A DNA stretch of 64,000 nucleotides from Raineyella fluvialis (lineage in GTDB: Bacteria > Actinomycetota > Actinomycetes > Propionibacteriales > Propionibacteriaceae), in NCBI RefSeq assembly GCF_009646095.1, contig NZ_CP045725.1, forward strand, positions 2,666,001 to 2,730,000. The letters are read 5' to 3'. Positions within the stretch are counted from its first letter, which is position 1. The number at the start of each line of letters is the position of its first letter. The translations under genes were made by a program, and so were the position numbers. The notes below the pieces were generated by a model that worked only from the letters and a program-made list of their open reading frames with translations, searched no databases and was not told the origin of the DNA. This document shows positions 1 to 8,937 of this stretch, piece by piece.

Positions 1-97
1 CTTGGAGTATGGGCCGGGCGGTCACCCCCTGGGGAGTCAGATGCGGCTCAGAAGACGAGCACCTTGTCGGGCGCCAGGACGTGCCACCCCGGGCGGG
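1..97. other. Window edge, no assignable gene
   Basis: No start codon with a ribosome binding site is visible here. On the minus strand one frame ends in a short plausible C-terminus (APDKVLVF then stop, near 49-98), but it overlaps the end of the YihY gene and is too short to assign. Confidence 0.3.
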
Positions 98-1303
98 CTA
101 CCGCTTCGCCCTGCCGGCCCGGTCGTCGCTGCGCTCCGCTGTGCGGGGGCGGTCAGTTCTGCGCTCCGGTGCGGTCTCGGTCTCCTCCGGCGAGGAGTCC
201 GCTGCCTGCTCGGCGTGCTGGAGCCGCAGGTCGCGACCGGTCGCCTGGAGCCGGTCCCGGGTCGCCTTCATCTTCTCGACCATCCGGGTGTCGCGCGGGG
301 GCAGCAGGATGTTCGACTCGGCCTCGATGCCGCCCTGCAGTTCGCGCGCCCGTTCCACCTCCGCGTCCACCTCGGCCCCGAGCAGCAGCATGATGTTGAA
401 CATCCAGAGCACCAGCATCAGCGCCATGACCGAGCCGATCGCTCCGTAGGAGCTGTAGGCGGCGAACTGGGTGAGGTAGATCGACAACAGCACTCCGGTC
501 ACCGCGATGCCCACGATCGCCACGCCGGAGCCGAGGCTGACCCACTTGAACTTCGGCTGGCGCACGTTGGGGGTGAAGTAGTAGAGCACGGCGACCATCA
601 CGACCACCAGGATCAGGATCACCGGCCACTTCACCCAGGCCCAGATCGGCAGGAAGGTGCCCATCAGGAAGTTCAGGGTCCCGGTCAGGCCCAGCGGTGC
701 CGCGATGGGCCCCAGTACTCCGGCGACCAGGGTCTGGTTCGCGGCGAGGGCGATCAGGATGAGGACGATCCCGATCAGCATGACCAGCGTGGTCAGGAGC
801 ATCGTGCCGGTCTGCTTCACCAGGCTGCGGCCCTCTACCCGCCCGTAGACGGTGTTCATGCAGCGGGAGAACGCCTTGACGTAGGCAGAGGCCGACCACA
901 GGGCGACGGCGGTACCGATGATGAGGGCGATCACGCCGCCGGAGGACGACCCCGTGATGCTCTGCACCAGATCCCCCACCTGCCCCTGGTACTTCGGCGG
1001 CACGTACTGCTGGACCAGGCGGTCCACTGCGGTGGTCACCGTGCCGGCGTTGTTGCTCAGGACCAGGGAGATGATGGAGAAGGTCGCCAGCAGCGCGGGG
1101 GCCAGGGACAGGACGGTGTAGTAGGTGAGCATGGCGGCCAGGTCCGGTCCGCCGTCGCTCAGGAATTCCCTGCCGGCGCGCTTCGCCGCGTACTTCCGGC
1201 TGGGGCCGGTAAGGCGGTGCGGCGTCGGCGGCTTTTCCTTGGCATCCGGGGGCGGTGCATCCGAAGCGCCGAGGGTCAGGTCGATGAAGTCGTTGGGTGG
1301 CAC
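98..1303 (-). CDS. YihY/virulence factor BrkB family inner-membrane protein
   Basis: About 401 aa. After a Pro-rich, charged N-terminal tail of roughly 60 residues there are about six hydrophobic segments, beginning with the family-typical stretch around AAMLTYYTVLSLAPALLA and including a later VDAEVERARELQ signature after the last helix. A long charged C-terminal tail follows. This matches the YihY/BrkB family (once mis-called RNase BN), whose biochemical role is unsettled. I chose the GTG at 1303 because GAGAGG lies 8 nt upstream; an in-frame ATG at 1426 would add 41 unconserved-looking residues and has no such site. The gene is monocistronic and points away from the secreted-protein gene at 1886. 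Confidence 0.85.
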   Translation of the reverse strand: MPPNDFIDLTLGASDAPPPDAKEKPPTPHRLTGPSRKYAAKRAGREFLSDGGPDLAAMLTYYTVLSLAPALLATFSIISLVLSNNAGTVTTAVDRLVQQYVPPKYQGQVGDLVQSITGSSSGGVIALIIGTAVALWSASAYVKAFSRCMNTVYGRVEGRSLVKQTGTMLLTTLVMLIGIVLILIALAANQTLVAGVLGPIAAPLGLTGTLNFLMGTFLPIWAWVKWPVILILVVVMVAVLYYFTPNVRQPKFKWVSLGSGVAIVGIAVTGVLLSIYLTQFAAYSSYGAIGSVMALMLVLWMFNIMLLLGAEVDAEVERARELQGGIEAESNILLPPRDTRMVEKMKATRDRLQATGRDLRLQHAEQAADSSPEETETAPERRTDRPRTAERSDDRAGRAKR

Positions 1304-1885
1304 TGGAGTTACCTCTCGTCGTCCTGGCGCTGTGTGGTGGGGATCGGGCGTTCTCTCGGTCAGGGCCAACTGCGGTCCCTTTGGTGCGACGGGCACTCCT
1401 GCCTTACCCAGTCCCTCCGGGTGCATACCTGTCCAGACTGGTTGAGGGCTGGGAGGGGTGCCGAGGCACGCCGGTGGTCTCTTGACCGAGAAGGAAGGGT
1501 AGCCTAACCTAATTCTCAGGAACAGCGTGTATGGCCGGTTGTCCGGCCGTTCCTCCGCGTGCAGTTGGTGTGTGGTTTCTCGACGGTGGGGGGTCGGGAT
1601 GACGTCCTCAGGACCTGCTTCAGGGCCGGCGGCGTCGCCGAGCGCCTGTATCGCCGATCAGCCTCGGGGCCCACCGATCACGGGCCAACGTGTCCACCGC
1701 AGTTGCGAGCCGGCATGCCGTCGTCACCGAGACGCTTGGGGGGTCCCGGCGTCGAGGGTCCTGCTCGTCAGGCATTCCCCCTGCTCCGGCGGAACCCAGA
1801 GTTCCGCGACGTTTTCTCCGATGTCGTCCCGTGTCAGAGGCATCCGTAGGGCGGCATCATCGCGCGGGTCCGGTTGGAAACTCCC
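1304..1885. other. Long intergenic region with an iron-box-like site
   Basis: 582 bp between two divergent genes. The only structure I can support is the DtxR/IdeR-like box at 1494-1512. Open frames here have poor coding character and no ribosome binding sites. Confidence 0.4.
1494..1512. promoter_or_regulatory. DtxR/IdeR-like iron box
   Basis: The 19-mer matches the DtxR/IdeR palindrome TTAGGTTAGSCTAACCTAA at about 16 positions; the right half (TAGCCTAACCTAA) is perfect and the left half is degenerate. It is 190 bp from the YihY start and about 370 bp from the secreted-protein start, so its target is unclear. Confidence 0.5.
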
Positions 1886-2341
1886 ATGTCCAAGAAGTTC
1901 ATCAAGCTCCTCACCTCACTCTTCGTCGCCCTGGTCGCGACGCTCAGCTTCTCCGCGACGGCCGCTTACGCGGACAGCCCGCACTACGTCAAGGGACCGA
2001 CTGCCACGGTCAGCGGCAACAGTCTCGTCGTCGCCTGGAAGGCGGCGGGACTGGGCAACGCCCAGTACGCCGACTTCACCCTCACCGGCACCGTCACCGC
2101 GACGGCCCAGTGCTTCACCAAGAGCGGTAACCCTGTGAATGGGGTTCCCAAGAGCGACACCACCAGCGTCAACGCGTCGGGGACCTTCCCCGTGCGCAAC
2201 GGCCAGGTGACCGGCTCCTTCACGGTGTCCCCGCTCACCACGCTCAAGTGCACTGGTAATCAGCAAGTGCGCATCCTCAGCGTGTCGTACGACCTGTATC
2301 TCAACGGTGCCGGATTGCCGCAGGTCCACCTGGTCTCCTGA
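1886..2341 (+). CDS. Small secreted protein of unknown function
   Basis: 151 aa. A Sec signal peptide is clear: MSKKFIKLL, then a hydrophobic core, then cleavage near SATAAYADS. The mature part is beta-rich, Thr/Val/Gly-rich and has two cysteines (in AQCF and LKC) that could form a disulfide. It contains the pattern VSGNSLVVAWKAAGLGN, as in a family of actinomycete secreted proteins with no assigned function. I use the ATG at 1886; an in-frame TTG at 1874 would extend it by 4 residues. A decayed paralogue of this gene surrounds the insertion sequence at 6962-8409. Confidence 0.8.
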   Translation: MSKKFIKLLTSLFVALVATLSFSATAAYADSPHYVKGPTATVSGNSLVVAWKAAGLGNAQYADFTLTGTVTATAQCFTKSGNPVNGVPKSDTTSVNASGTFPVRNGQVTGSFTVSPLTTLKCTGNQQVRILSVSYDLYLNGAGLPQVHLVS

Positions 2342-2362
2342 TCCGCAGTGCCCCATCCCCTG

Positions 2363-2403
2363 GGTCGGCCAACTGGTCTCGTTCTCGAGACCAATGGCCG
2401 GCC
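2363..2403 (+). terminator. Rho-independent-like terminator after the secreted-protein gene
   Basis: Inverted repeat with arms 2363-2381 and 2386-2403 (one bulge) around a TTCT loop, 22 bp after the stop codon. There is no U-tract, which is common for actinomycete terminators. Confidence 0.6.
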
Positions 2404-2521
2404 CCTTCGCGTCGGGCTCCGCGTCGATGACCCCCACCATGATCGGGCAGGACAATGGTGAGCAGAGTCACCGACACTGACGCGCCCGGCCTCCGCATCG
2501 GTGACAAGGAAGGGATCAGCA

Positions 2522-3454
2522 ATGACCCAGAAGCAGCCCCTCATGGGGGACGATCGGACGGTCCTGGTCGTCGGGGCGACCGGCGACGTCGGCGGCAAGG
2601 TTGTCCGTGCCCTGTTGACCCGGGACACGACCCTCCGGGCGCTCGTACGGCCGACGACCGATGCCAGCACCCTGGAGGCGCTCGGTGTCCGGATCGCCCG
2701 CGGCGACATGCTGGACCTCGAGTCACTGGTGGCGGCGATGACCGGAGTGGACGCAGTGGTGACGACGGCGGCCGGCTACACCCGCCGGCTTCCGAACGCG
2801 CTCGAGGTCGACACCGTCGGCCAGGCGAACCTGGCCGAGGCCGCTGCTCGGACAGGGGTCCGCCGGTTCGTGCAGACCAGCATCCTGACCTGCGACCAGA
2901 CACCGGACGTCCCCCACTTCTGGCACAAGAAGCTGGCCGAGGACGCGCTGGAATCCCGCGGCGTGCCGTTCGTCGCGCTGCGGCCGGGAGCGTTCCTGGA
3001 CAACTTCACCCGTTACGGCGGGGATCCGTTCGCGTCCGGTCGGTTGGCGCCGATGGGGCCGGTCTCGACGCCGATGACGTACGTCCTCATCGCCGACCTG
3101 GCCCGCTATCTGGCGGAGGCCGTCGACGTTCCCGGGGTGGAGGGGGAGCGAATCGACATCGGCTGGACCAGGCCGGTCACCGTCGAGGAGGTCGCCCGGA
3201 TCGCCTCCGACCTCCTCGGGCGGCAGATCGAGGTCGGTGGTGCTCCCGATGCTGGTCGTACGCCCGGCAGCGGGGTCGGGGACGAGCGTTTCCGGTCCAT
3301 GGATGCGGACATGAGGGCGATGGTCGAGTGGTTCGGGTCGGGGAGGTATGTGGCCGACACGACCCGGCAGGGGGAGGTCTTCGAGCATGTGCCGACGCCC
3401 GAGGACGCGATAGCCAGGTTCCTGACCGGTCTGGGGCACACGGTTCAGCGCTGA
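2522..3454 (+). CDS. NmrA-like NAD(P)-binding SDR family protein
   Basis: 310 aa. The N-terminal Rossmann motif VVGATGDVGGKVVRALL (GxTGxxG) and the layout LVRPTTD, GDMLDLESL, GVDAVVTTAAGY, VRRFVQTSIL are those of atypical SDRs of the NmrA/NAD(P)H-binding group. There is no classical YxxxK pair, so it may act as an NAD(P)H sensor, quinone reductase-like enzyme or isomerase; the substrate is unknown. The ATG at 2522 has GGAAGG 8 nt upstream, whereas the in-frame GTG at 2501 has none. Convergent with the SDR gene at 3515. Confidence 0.8.
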   Translation: MTQKQPLMGDDRTVLVVGATGDVGGKVVRALLTRDTTLRALVRPTTDASTLEALGVRIARGDMLDLESLVAAMTGVDAVVTTAAGYTRRLPNALEVDTVGQANLAEAAARTGVRRFVQTSILTCDQTPDVPHFWHKKLAEDALESRGVPFVALRPGAFLDNFTRYGGDPFASGRLAPMGPVSTPMTYVLIADLARYLAEAVDVPGVEGERIDIGWTRPVTVEEVARIASDLLGRQIEVGGAPDAGRTPGSGVGDERFRSMDADMRAMVEWFGSGRYVADTTRQGEVFEHVPTPEDAIARFLTGLGHTVQR

Positions 3455-3514
3455 CGTCTCTGTGAGACCCTGCGGCGTCAGGGCCGTCAGCGTGTCGCGG
3501 CTGTGGCCGTGTTG

Positions 3515-4342
3515 TCAGTCGAGGAAGGCGTCCGGGACAAGGTCCTCCTCGGCGACGCCGGGGGAGTAGCGGGACAGATCGGTGATCCCTGCCTCGGCCA
3601 GCACGTCCTCGACCAGCAGCGTCCGGCCGGTCTGGCGGAGCGGATCGGTGAGAACGAGGTAGGCGGCGTCGGCATAGATGTCCGGTGTCCGGCTGTGCCG
3701 CAGTACCTCATCGCCACCCAGCAGGTTGGCCACGGCGGCCGTGCGGATGGTCGTGCGCGGCCACAGGCAGTTGGCTCTCACTCCGGCGTGCTCGAACTCG
3801 GCAGCCAGTCCGAGCGTGGCGAGGGTCATGCCGTACTTGGAGATCATGTAGCCGGGATAGGCGCCGAGCCAGTGTGGGCTGAGGTTGAGTGGTGGGGAGA
3901 GGCTGAGGATCTGGGGGTGCTCGGCCTTCAGCAAGTGGGGGAGTGCGGCACGGGAGAGTTGGAAGGTACCGCGGACGTTGATGTCCTGCATCAGGTCGTA
4001 GCGCTTGGGGTTGAGCTCGAGCGAGCCGGACAGGTCAATGGCGCTGGCGTTGTTGATGACGATGTCGATGCCGCCGAACTCGGTGACCGTCGCGTCCACG
4101 GCTCGGGCGATCGCCTCGTCGTTACGTACGTCCCCGACGATCGGCAGGGCTCGGCCGCCCGCGTCCCGGATGGCAGCGGCAGCGGTCTGGATCGTGCCCT
4201 CGAGGCGAGGGTGCGGTCGGTCGGTCTTGGCCAGCAGGGCGATATTGGCGCCGTCTTGAGCGGCGCGGAGGGCGATGGCGAGGCCGATGCCACGGCTGCC
4301 GCCCGACATCAGGAGCGTACGCCCGGCGAGTGTCTCGGTCAT
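3515..4342 (-). CDS. Short-chain dehydrogenase/reductase (SDR)
   Basis: 275 aa, a full-length classical/extended SDR. The cofactor motif is SGGSRGIGLAIA near residue 13, NNAS follows, and the catalytic Tyr/Lys pair lies in GYMISKYG. The long insert with GTIQTAAAAIRDAGG resembles HSDL2-like and citronellal-type dehydrogenases that act on hydrophobic or acyl substrates. The start ATG has AAGGGAGA 6 nt upstream. Substrate unknown. Confidence 0.85.
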   Translation of the reverse strand: MTETLAGRTLLMSGGSRGIGLAIALRAAQDGANIALLAKTDRPHPRLEGTIQTAAAAIRDAGGRALPIVGDVRNDEAIARAVDATVTEFGGIDIVINNASAIDLSGSLELNPKRYDLMQDINVRGTFQLSRAALPHLLKAEHPQILSLSPPLNLSPHWLGAYPGYMISKYGMTLATLGLAAEFEHAGVRANCLWPRTTIRTAAVANLLGGDEVLRHSRTPDIYADAAYLVLTDPLRQTGRTLLVEDVLAEAGITDLSRYSPGVAEEDLVPDAFLD

Positions 4343-4778
4343 GGCATCTCCCTTGCCTGTGGATCAGCGTGGCGACGGCTCCCTCTCACCATTCATAGTG
4401 CCCCGCGGAACCCCTGCGGTCGGCAATCGGCCCACGTGACCCCCGCATCTCAAGCCTTCCCACGGGGCGCCCAAGTTCTTGAGCACACGATGAAGCTGCA
4501 GAGGGCGACCTGTGAAGGAATGGGTAGATCGCCATTGCGATGAAAGAGACTGTCAGAATAACTGTGTGTAGGGGCCCGGTCTGATCAGAGAGGAGATGGC
4601 CATGTCGGACCCGACCGGAGCAGACCGGAGGAAATGATCGATGTCGGCGGCAATCGATCCCGTGCCCGGGGCGATCATCGATCAGACCGGCTTGGCCTTG
4701 CTGCTCGCGCAGGCCAGGGATACGGGCGTGAGATTCGACAATCTCGCGGGGCCGAACAGCGAACCGAGGTGACGAGAA
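4343..4778. other. Intergenic region with an IS remnant
   Basis: Besides the IS256-like fragment at about 4546-4772, nothing can be assigned. The region marks the start of an accessory patch that runs to about 9600. Confidence 0.4.
4546..4772 (+). mobile_element. IS256-family-like remnant (left end and transposase N-terminus)
   Basis: At 4546-4570 there is a sequence like IS256-family terminal repeats (GAGACTGTCAGAATAACTGT). It is followed by a ribosome binding site (GGAGGAAATG) and a 43-codon frame from 4641 to a stop at 4772 containing LALLLAQARDTGVRFDNLAG. That resembles the extreme N-terminus of IS256 transposases (the LLxQARxxGVxL segment). No catalytic domain or right end follows, so this would be a deletion remnant. 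Recognised by eye only. Confidence 0.4.
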
Positions 4779-6295
4779 TCAGTCGGTCCCGATGAGCTGC
4801 AGCATTCGGGTACGGTCCGTTGTGTACGTGATCGTTAACTCACCAACAGAAAGCACGTCCCCCTCGAACAGCGTCCCCGTTGCCCGCTCCACTCCAGACG
4901 AGGCGCGCACGGAGACTCCCATCTGCCCGTCGGCCCCCTTGGCAGGAAGCAGACCGATCGATGCCAAGCCGTCGCCAAGATTCAAGGACGACTTGCGGCC
5001 GCTGAGCAAGCGCTCGTCGACCACCGCGCCATTTCGCAGGAGCGAGAGTGTGCCTGTCATGCGCGGGCGGGTTGCCAGCCAGCCTCCCCATGCGCCGCCG
5101 ATCAGCACCATCACGACGACCCCGATGCCGCCCACGCGAACGAGCGGGCTATCCATGACCGCTCCGGCCTCCGCGGTGGCATTGGGGGAGACGGTGAGAC
5201 TCAGGCGGGAAGGCTTGACATCTGCCTTCCATGTAAGTCCCAGATCATTCGTGATCACGTGCTGCCAGGGGCTGCCGACCTTCCCCATGACCTGCAGGGA
5301 GACTATGCCACGAAGCTGTGCGGAAGCGCTCAACTGCACGTCCGCCTTAACGGTTCCACCGGCGGGAATGTCGAGGGATCCTGGGACACCGGTAACTGTG
5401 ACGGCTGGATTGGGCTCCGACGTGATGGCCAGATCCGTCACCTGGACGGGTACAACATTGTTGGCGTTGTGAAGGGTCAGTGTCGCGGAGCCACTGGAGA
5501 GTTCCAGGGGCTGGTCGATAGACACGTTGACCGACTCTGCGAGATGGTCCTGCAATTGGCTGACGGCGGCCGCCTTCATTACATCTGTCGATACCTGTGG
5601 CAGGAAGGTGCCCAGCTCGGACGATGACACGTCCTTGACGTTGGAGAACACCTGCTTGAGAACGGCGGCATCGGTGTTCGATGTCAGCGCGATCGCCAGG
5701 GGGCGATGTCGTGACTGTCCTGCAGCTTGACAGCTCGTTGCTTCAGTGGCCCCCAGCCGGATGAGTTGACCGTTGCATACGGAGACGACGGATTGGTGTC
5801 TATCTGGCCGTCCGTGAAGAGCAGCACTGCGCCCCGCTTCTTGATCTCTCCCCGCTCCATGACATCGAGGGCGGTGGCGAGGGCAGCACCGATGTCCGTG
5901 GCCTGACCTGTGGGGGCGGCTGGCAGCGAGGATATGCTGCCCTGCCTGTCGGATCCCAGAGCGGTGAGCGATCGTCGGACCTGGGGCGTCGAGTCGAAGG
6001 TGATGAGGGCGACTCGATCGTCTGGGCCGAGAGCCTTGACCATGTCCGAGAGTCCAGACCGTACGCGCTGGTAACGACCTTGGTCCGTCATGGACGCGGA
6101 AGTGTCCACGATCACGACGTAGTCGGCGGGCTCCTGTTTCACCGACAGGGCGGTCAACACGTCCTGGAGGGATGACTGCTCGGGCGCCGCCAAAGCTGGA
6201 ATGGGGCCGAAGAGCACCACGGCCACCAGCAGCGGCAGGAGGAGGGCGGCCGTGATCGATCGGGCGATCCGACGTCGCTGTGCCTGACGTCTCAT
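4779..6295 (-). pseudogene. vWA-domain membrane protein, single frameshift
   Basis: Reading from 6295, the N-terminal frame gives a signal peptide (Arg-rich n-region, LLLPLLVAVVLFG core, ALAA cleavage) and a von Willebrand A domain with MIDAS motif DTSAS near residue 65, then FTDGQ. At the G5 run 5699-5703 the frame breaks (KLQDSHDIAP) and continues one frame over as LAIALTSNTDAAVLKQVFSNV. The rest is a beta-rich extracellular region, one transmembrane helix (VGGIGVVVMVLIGGAWGGW) and a small C-terminal beta domain of about 80 residues, possibly FHA-like. One added base restores about 505 codons. The start has AGGGGG 8 nt upstream. Likely a surface-exposed metal-dependent binding protein. Disruption could be a sequencing error (see findings). 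Confidence 0.75.
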
Positions 6296-6840
6296 GCTCC
6301 GTACCCCCTGACAAACCGACGTTGGCGGCAGGCTAGCAGGCCGAGGGGGAGCCGCCTGTCGGCGACGGTCGAATTCTGGGCCGGTTTCAAACCGCTGGTC
6401 CGCCGCGGACATACGCGACCTGTCCGCTCGCGGCGACCTTGGCGCTCCGATGTGAGTCCAGGACAACCTCCAGGTCGATGCTTTCAGATGACTACGAGTA
6501 CGTCATCGGTCCTGCCTCGGACAGGGACACCATCGACCCGGCGGTACTGGACACCGTCACCGGCGCGCCCGCGCACATAGGGCCTCGGCGGACCCAACGG
6601 GTGTGCGCGGTTGATCGCTGCGGTTGCCGCCCACGCCCCGGGTGGGGTCTGGGTAAGGAAACGAACTGGGGGTCTCGCGGCTGGGCTGGCCGACCCATTG
6701 ACCAGGTCCGGTGGGAACGGCCGCAGTCGATCACGGGATAACCACCCTGAGGTATGCAGTCGATCACTGCCCCGACCCGGTTCCTCACGGAAGGCTCGAG
6801 GGGGTTCCAATCGGTTCTCCCCGGTCGAACGACAGAAGCA
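6296..6840. other. Intergenic, no assignable gene
   Basis: 545 bp. A plus-strand frame near 6475-6590 reads protein-like (LSDDYEYVIGPASDRD) but lacks a ribosome binding site and recognisable homology; it may be gene debris in this patch. Confidence 0.3.
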
Positions 6841-6961
6841 GCATCATTCTGCACTTTCGGTTGGGAACATCCATGTCCACCGAAATTCCGTACAGCTCAT
6901 CAACTCTCTCTTTGTGGCCCGCAGCGCGAGGTACGAATTCGCCGCGACCGCGGCCTAAGCG
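6841..6961 (+). pseudogene. 5' half of a decayed paralogue of the secreted protein at 1886
   Basis: This stretch aligns with 1854-1973: GCATCAT upstream, then GGTTGGGAAC-ATCCATGTCC against GGTTGGAAAC-TCCCATGTCC, then through the signal-peptide region to GCGACCGCGGCCTAAGCG against GCGACGGCCGCTTACGCG. Frameshifts and the in-frame TAA show it is dead. The copy is cut exactly by the ISL3 element and resumes after it at 8418. Confidence 0.65.
6954..6961. repeat. ISL3 target-site duplication, left copy
   Basis: CCTAAGCG, identical to 8410-8417. Eight bases is the usual duplication length for the ISL3 family. Confidence 0.9.
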
Positions 6962-8409
6962 GGCTCTTCGCAGTTGAGGGTGTAGGTGCGCACTGAACTG
7001 GGGCCGACTCTGGGACATGGGCGTGAAGAAGGGCCCTGGGTTGGAAGATGGAGGTTCTCTACGCCGTCATCGCCAAGCCCAAGGCCCGTATGTCCCAGCC
7101 TACGTCACCCCTGTCCACTCCTTGCCTGGACGAGTTCTGCCGCCTCGATCGTCTCGGCCTGACGGTGGTCGGCCAGCAGGTCGCTCCCGACCACACCGTT
7201 CTGGTCTGCCACGTCGTCGCGCCCGGTGACGTGTGTCCCGCGTGCGGGCAACGCGGGACTGCCCGCGACATGGTGACCCGCCGACTGGCGCATGTCCCGT
7301 TCGGCTGGTGGCCGACGATCCTGCACGTGCGGGTGCGCCGCTACCGGTGCTCGCAGTGCCGCAAGGTGTGGCGCCAGGACCTGCGGCCGGCCGCCTCGGC
7401 GCGGGCGAAGCTGTCGCGTGACGCGGTGACGTGGGCCTTGCGCGCGTTGGTGATCGATCGGATGTCGGTCGCCCGGATCGCCCAGGCGCTGGGCGTGGCG
7501 TGGAACACCGCGAACAAGGCCGTCCTCGCCGCAGGCCGCCAGCTGTTGATCGCCGACCCTGCCCGTCTGGGCGGGGTGGAGGTGATCGGGGTCGATGAGC
7601 ACGTGTGGCGCCACACCCGCCACGGCGAGCGCTACGTCACGGTGATCATCGACCTGACCCCGATCCGTGACCACACGGGCCCGGCGCGCCTCCTCGACAT
7701 GGTCGAGGGACGTTCGAAGAAGGTGTTCAAGGCCTGGCTCGCCGACCAGACCGCAGCGTTCCGCGCCCGGGTGGAGGTCGTCGCGATGGACGGGTTCACT
7801 GGCTTCAAGACCGCCGCTGTCGAGGAACTGCCCGACGCGGCGGAGGTGATGGACCCCTTCCACGTCGTCGCCCTCGCCGGAGACAAGCTCGACCAGACCA
7901 GACAGCGGATCCAGCAGGCCACCCGCGGGCATCGGGGCCGGTCGGGTGACCCGCTCTACGGCATCCGCCGGGCGTTGCGGACCAGCGCCGGCCTGCTCAC
8001 CGACAGGCAGATTGCCCGGATCGGAGCGGTGTTCGCCGACGACGCCCACGTCGCCGTCGAGGCCACCTGGGGCGTCTACCAGCGGGTGATCGAGGCCTAC
8101 CGACAGCCGTCACGGGCCGACGGCAAGCAGATGATGACAGCGCTGATCGCCTCGATCTCCCACGGGGTCCCGAAGGCGTTGGGTGAGGTGATCACGCTGG
8201 GACGGACACTGAAACGCCGCCGCACCGACATCTTGGCCTACTTCGACCATCCCGGCACCTCGAACGGGCCGACGGAGGCGATCAACGGCCGACTGGAACA
8301 CCTACGCGGCACCGCCCTCGGCTTCCGGAACCTTGTCCACTACCGGCTACGAGCACTGCTCGACACCGGGGGCTTCAGACCCCGACTCCACTCTCTTTTG
8401 TGAAGAGCC
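6962..8409 (+). mobile_element. Complete ISL3-family insertion sequence (1448 bp)
   Basis: Both ends start GGCTCTTC reading inward, the hallmark of ISL3-family terminal repeats. They form an imperfect inverted repeat of about 24 bp (left from 6962, right back from 8409). A perfect 8-bp direct repeat flanks the element. One intact transposase gene fills it, and its stop codon lies in the right terminal repeat. Ends, duplication and gene are all intact, so the insertion is probably recent. Removing the element plus one duplication rejoins a paralogue of the gene at 1886. Confidence 0.93.
7048..8403 (+). CDS. tnp: ISL3-family transposase
   Basis: 451 aa, full length for the family. The N-terminal zinc-binding region has CPACGQRG and YRCSQCRKVW, followed by an HTH (MSVARIAQALGVAWNTANK). 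The DDE catalytic core shows VIGVDEHVW (first Asp), VVAMDGFTG (second Asp) and a C-terminal SNGPTEAINGRLEHLRGTALGFRN block carrying the Glu. The ATG at 7048 is preceded closely by GGAAG; the ATG at 7090 (MSQPTSPL) is an alternative start that fits family N-termini well. No frameshift is seen. Confidence 0.9.
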   Translation: MEVLYAVIAKPKARMSQPTSPLSTPCLDEFCRLDRLGLTVVGQQVAPDHTVLVCHVVAPGDVCPACGQRGTARDMVTRRLAHVPFGWWPTILHVRVRRYRCSQCRKVWRQDLRPAASARAKLSRDAVTWALRALVIDRMSVARIAQALGVAWNTANKAVLAAGRQLLIADPARLGGVEVIGVDEHVWRHTRHGERYVTVIIDLTPIRDHTGPARLLDMVEGRSKKVFKAWLADQTAAFRARVEVVAMDGFTGFKTAAVEELPDAAEVMDPFHVVALAGDKLDQTRQRIQQATRGHRGRSGDPLYGIRRALRTSAGLLTDRQIARIGAVFADDAHVAVEATWGVYQRVIEAYRQPSRADGKQMMTALIASISHGVPKALGEVITLGRTLKRRRTDILAYFDHPGTSNGPTEAINGRLEHLRGTALGFRNLVHYRLRALLDTGGFRPRLHSLL

Positions 8410-8417
8410 CCTAAGCG
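8410..8417. repeat. ISL3 target-site duplication, right copy
   Basis: CCTAAGCG, identical to 6954-6961. Confidence 0.9.
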
Positions 8418-8480
8418 GCCACCCGACGAGGCCAATGGCCGACGGGCACGGTCAGCGGCAACAGTCTCGTCGATCGCCTC
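8418..8480 (+). pseudogene. Continuation of the decayed secreted-protein paralogue after the IS
   Basis: Bases 8447-8472 are identical over 26 nt to 2005-2030 of the intact gene (encoding TVSGNSLV), and the preceding bases (8418-8446) align with 1974-2004. One inserted A at 8473 then breaks the frame. Similarity fades after about 8480. Confidence 0.7.
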
Positions 8481-8937
8481 AGGCTGGTCGTGCAGGCCAA
8501 GACTACGACACGGCTTCGGTGAAAATGAAGTCCGGGGGCTCGGGGTTCCATTGGTGCGTACCACATGCCCGCCAGGACCGCGCGAGCACGACGGTCGTTT
8601 ATCCTGAATGAATACCCGTCTCGGCCTCGGCGATTCACGGCAACGTCGGAAGTCAGGGCCGGCCGCACAGTGCCCAAGAACTCACGCAGCTTGCGCTGCG
8701 AGGTTCCGTCTAACCATCGCATCCACGACCACGCGGGGGCTTGGTATTGACTCGTCAAGCGGCTTTGGCAAGTTCATAAGAATGTGCTTGAGAACTACCG
8801 AACTGTGAGTATCGCATGTCTTCAAGGAGGAACGGTTTGGCAAAGATTGCGCGTCATATTCCCGGATGAAGCTTCCGCAGAATGAGCGGCCAGGTCGAGC
8901 AAGTGAGTAATCGCAAAGAGGGGAGCGGATTCCAGAA
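8481..8937. other. Intergenic, no assignable gene
   Basis: 457 bp of mixed, lower-GC sequence, probably degraded downstream parts of the IS-interrupted paralogue. An AAGGAGG-like site at about 8823 is not followed by a credible reading frame. Confidence 0.35.

Noticed and set aside
49-110. Tail of another minus-strand gene
   Set aside because: One frame ends plausibly, but it overlaps the YihY stop and has too few residues to identify.
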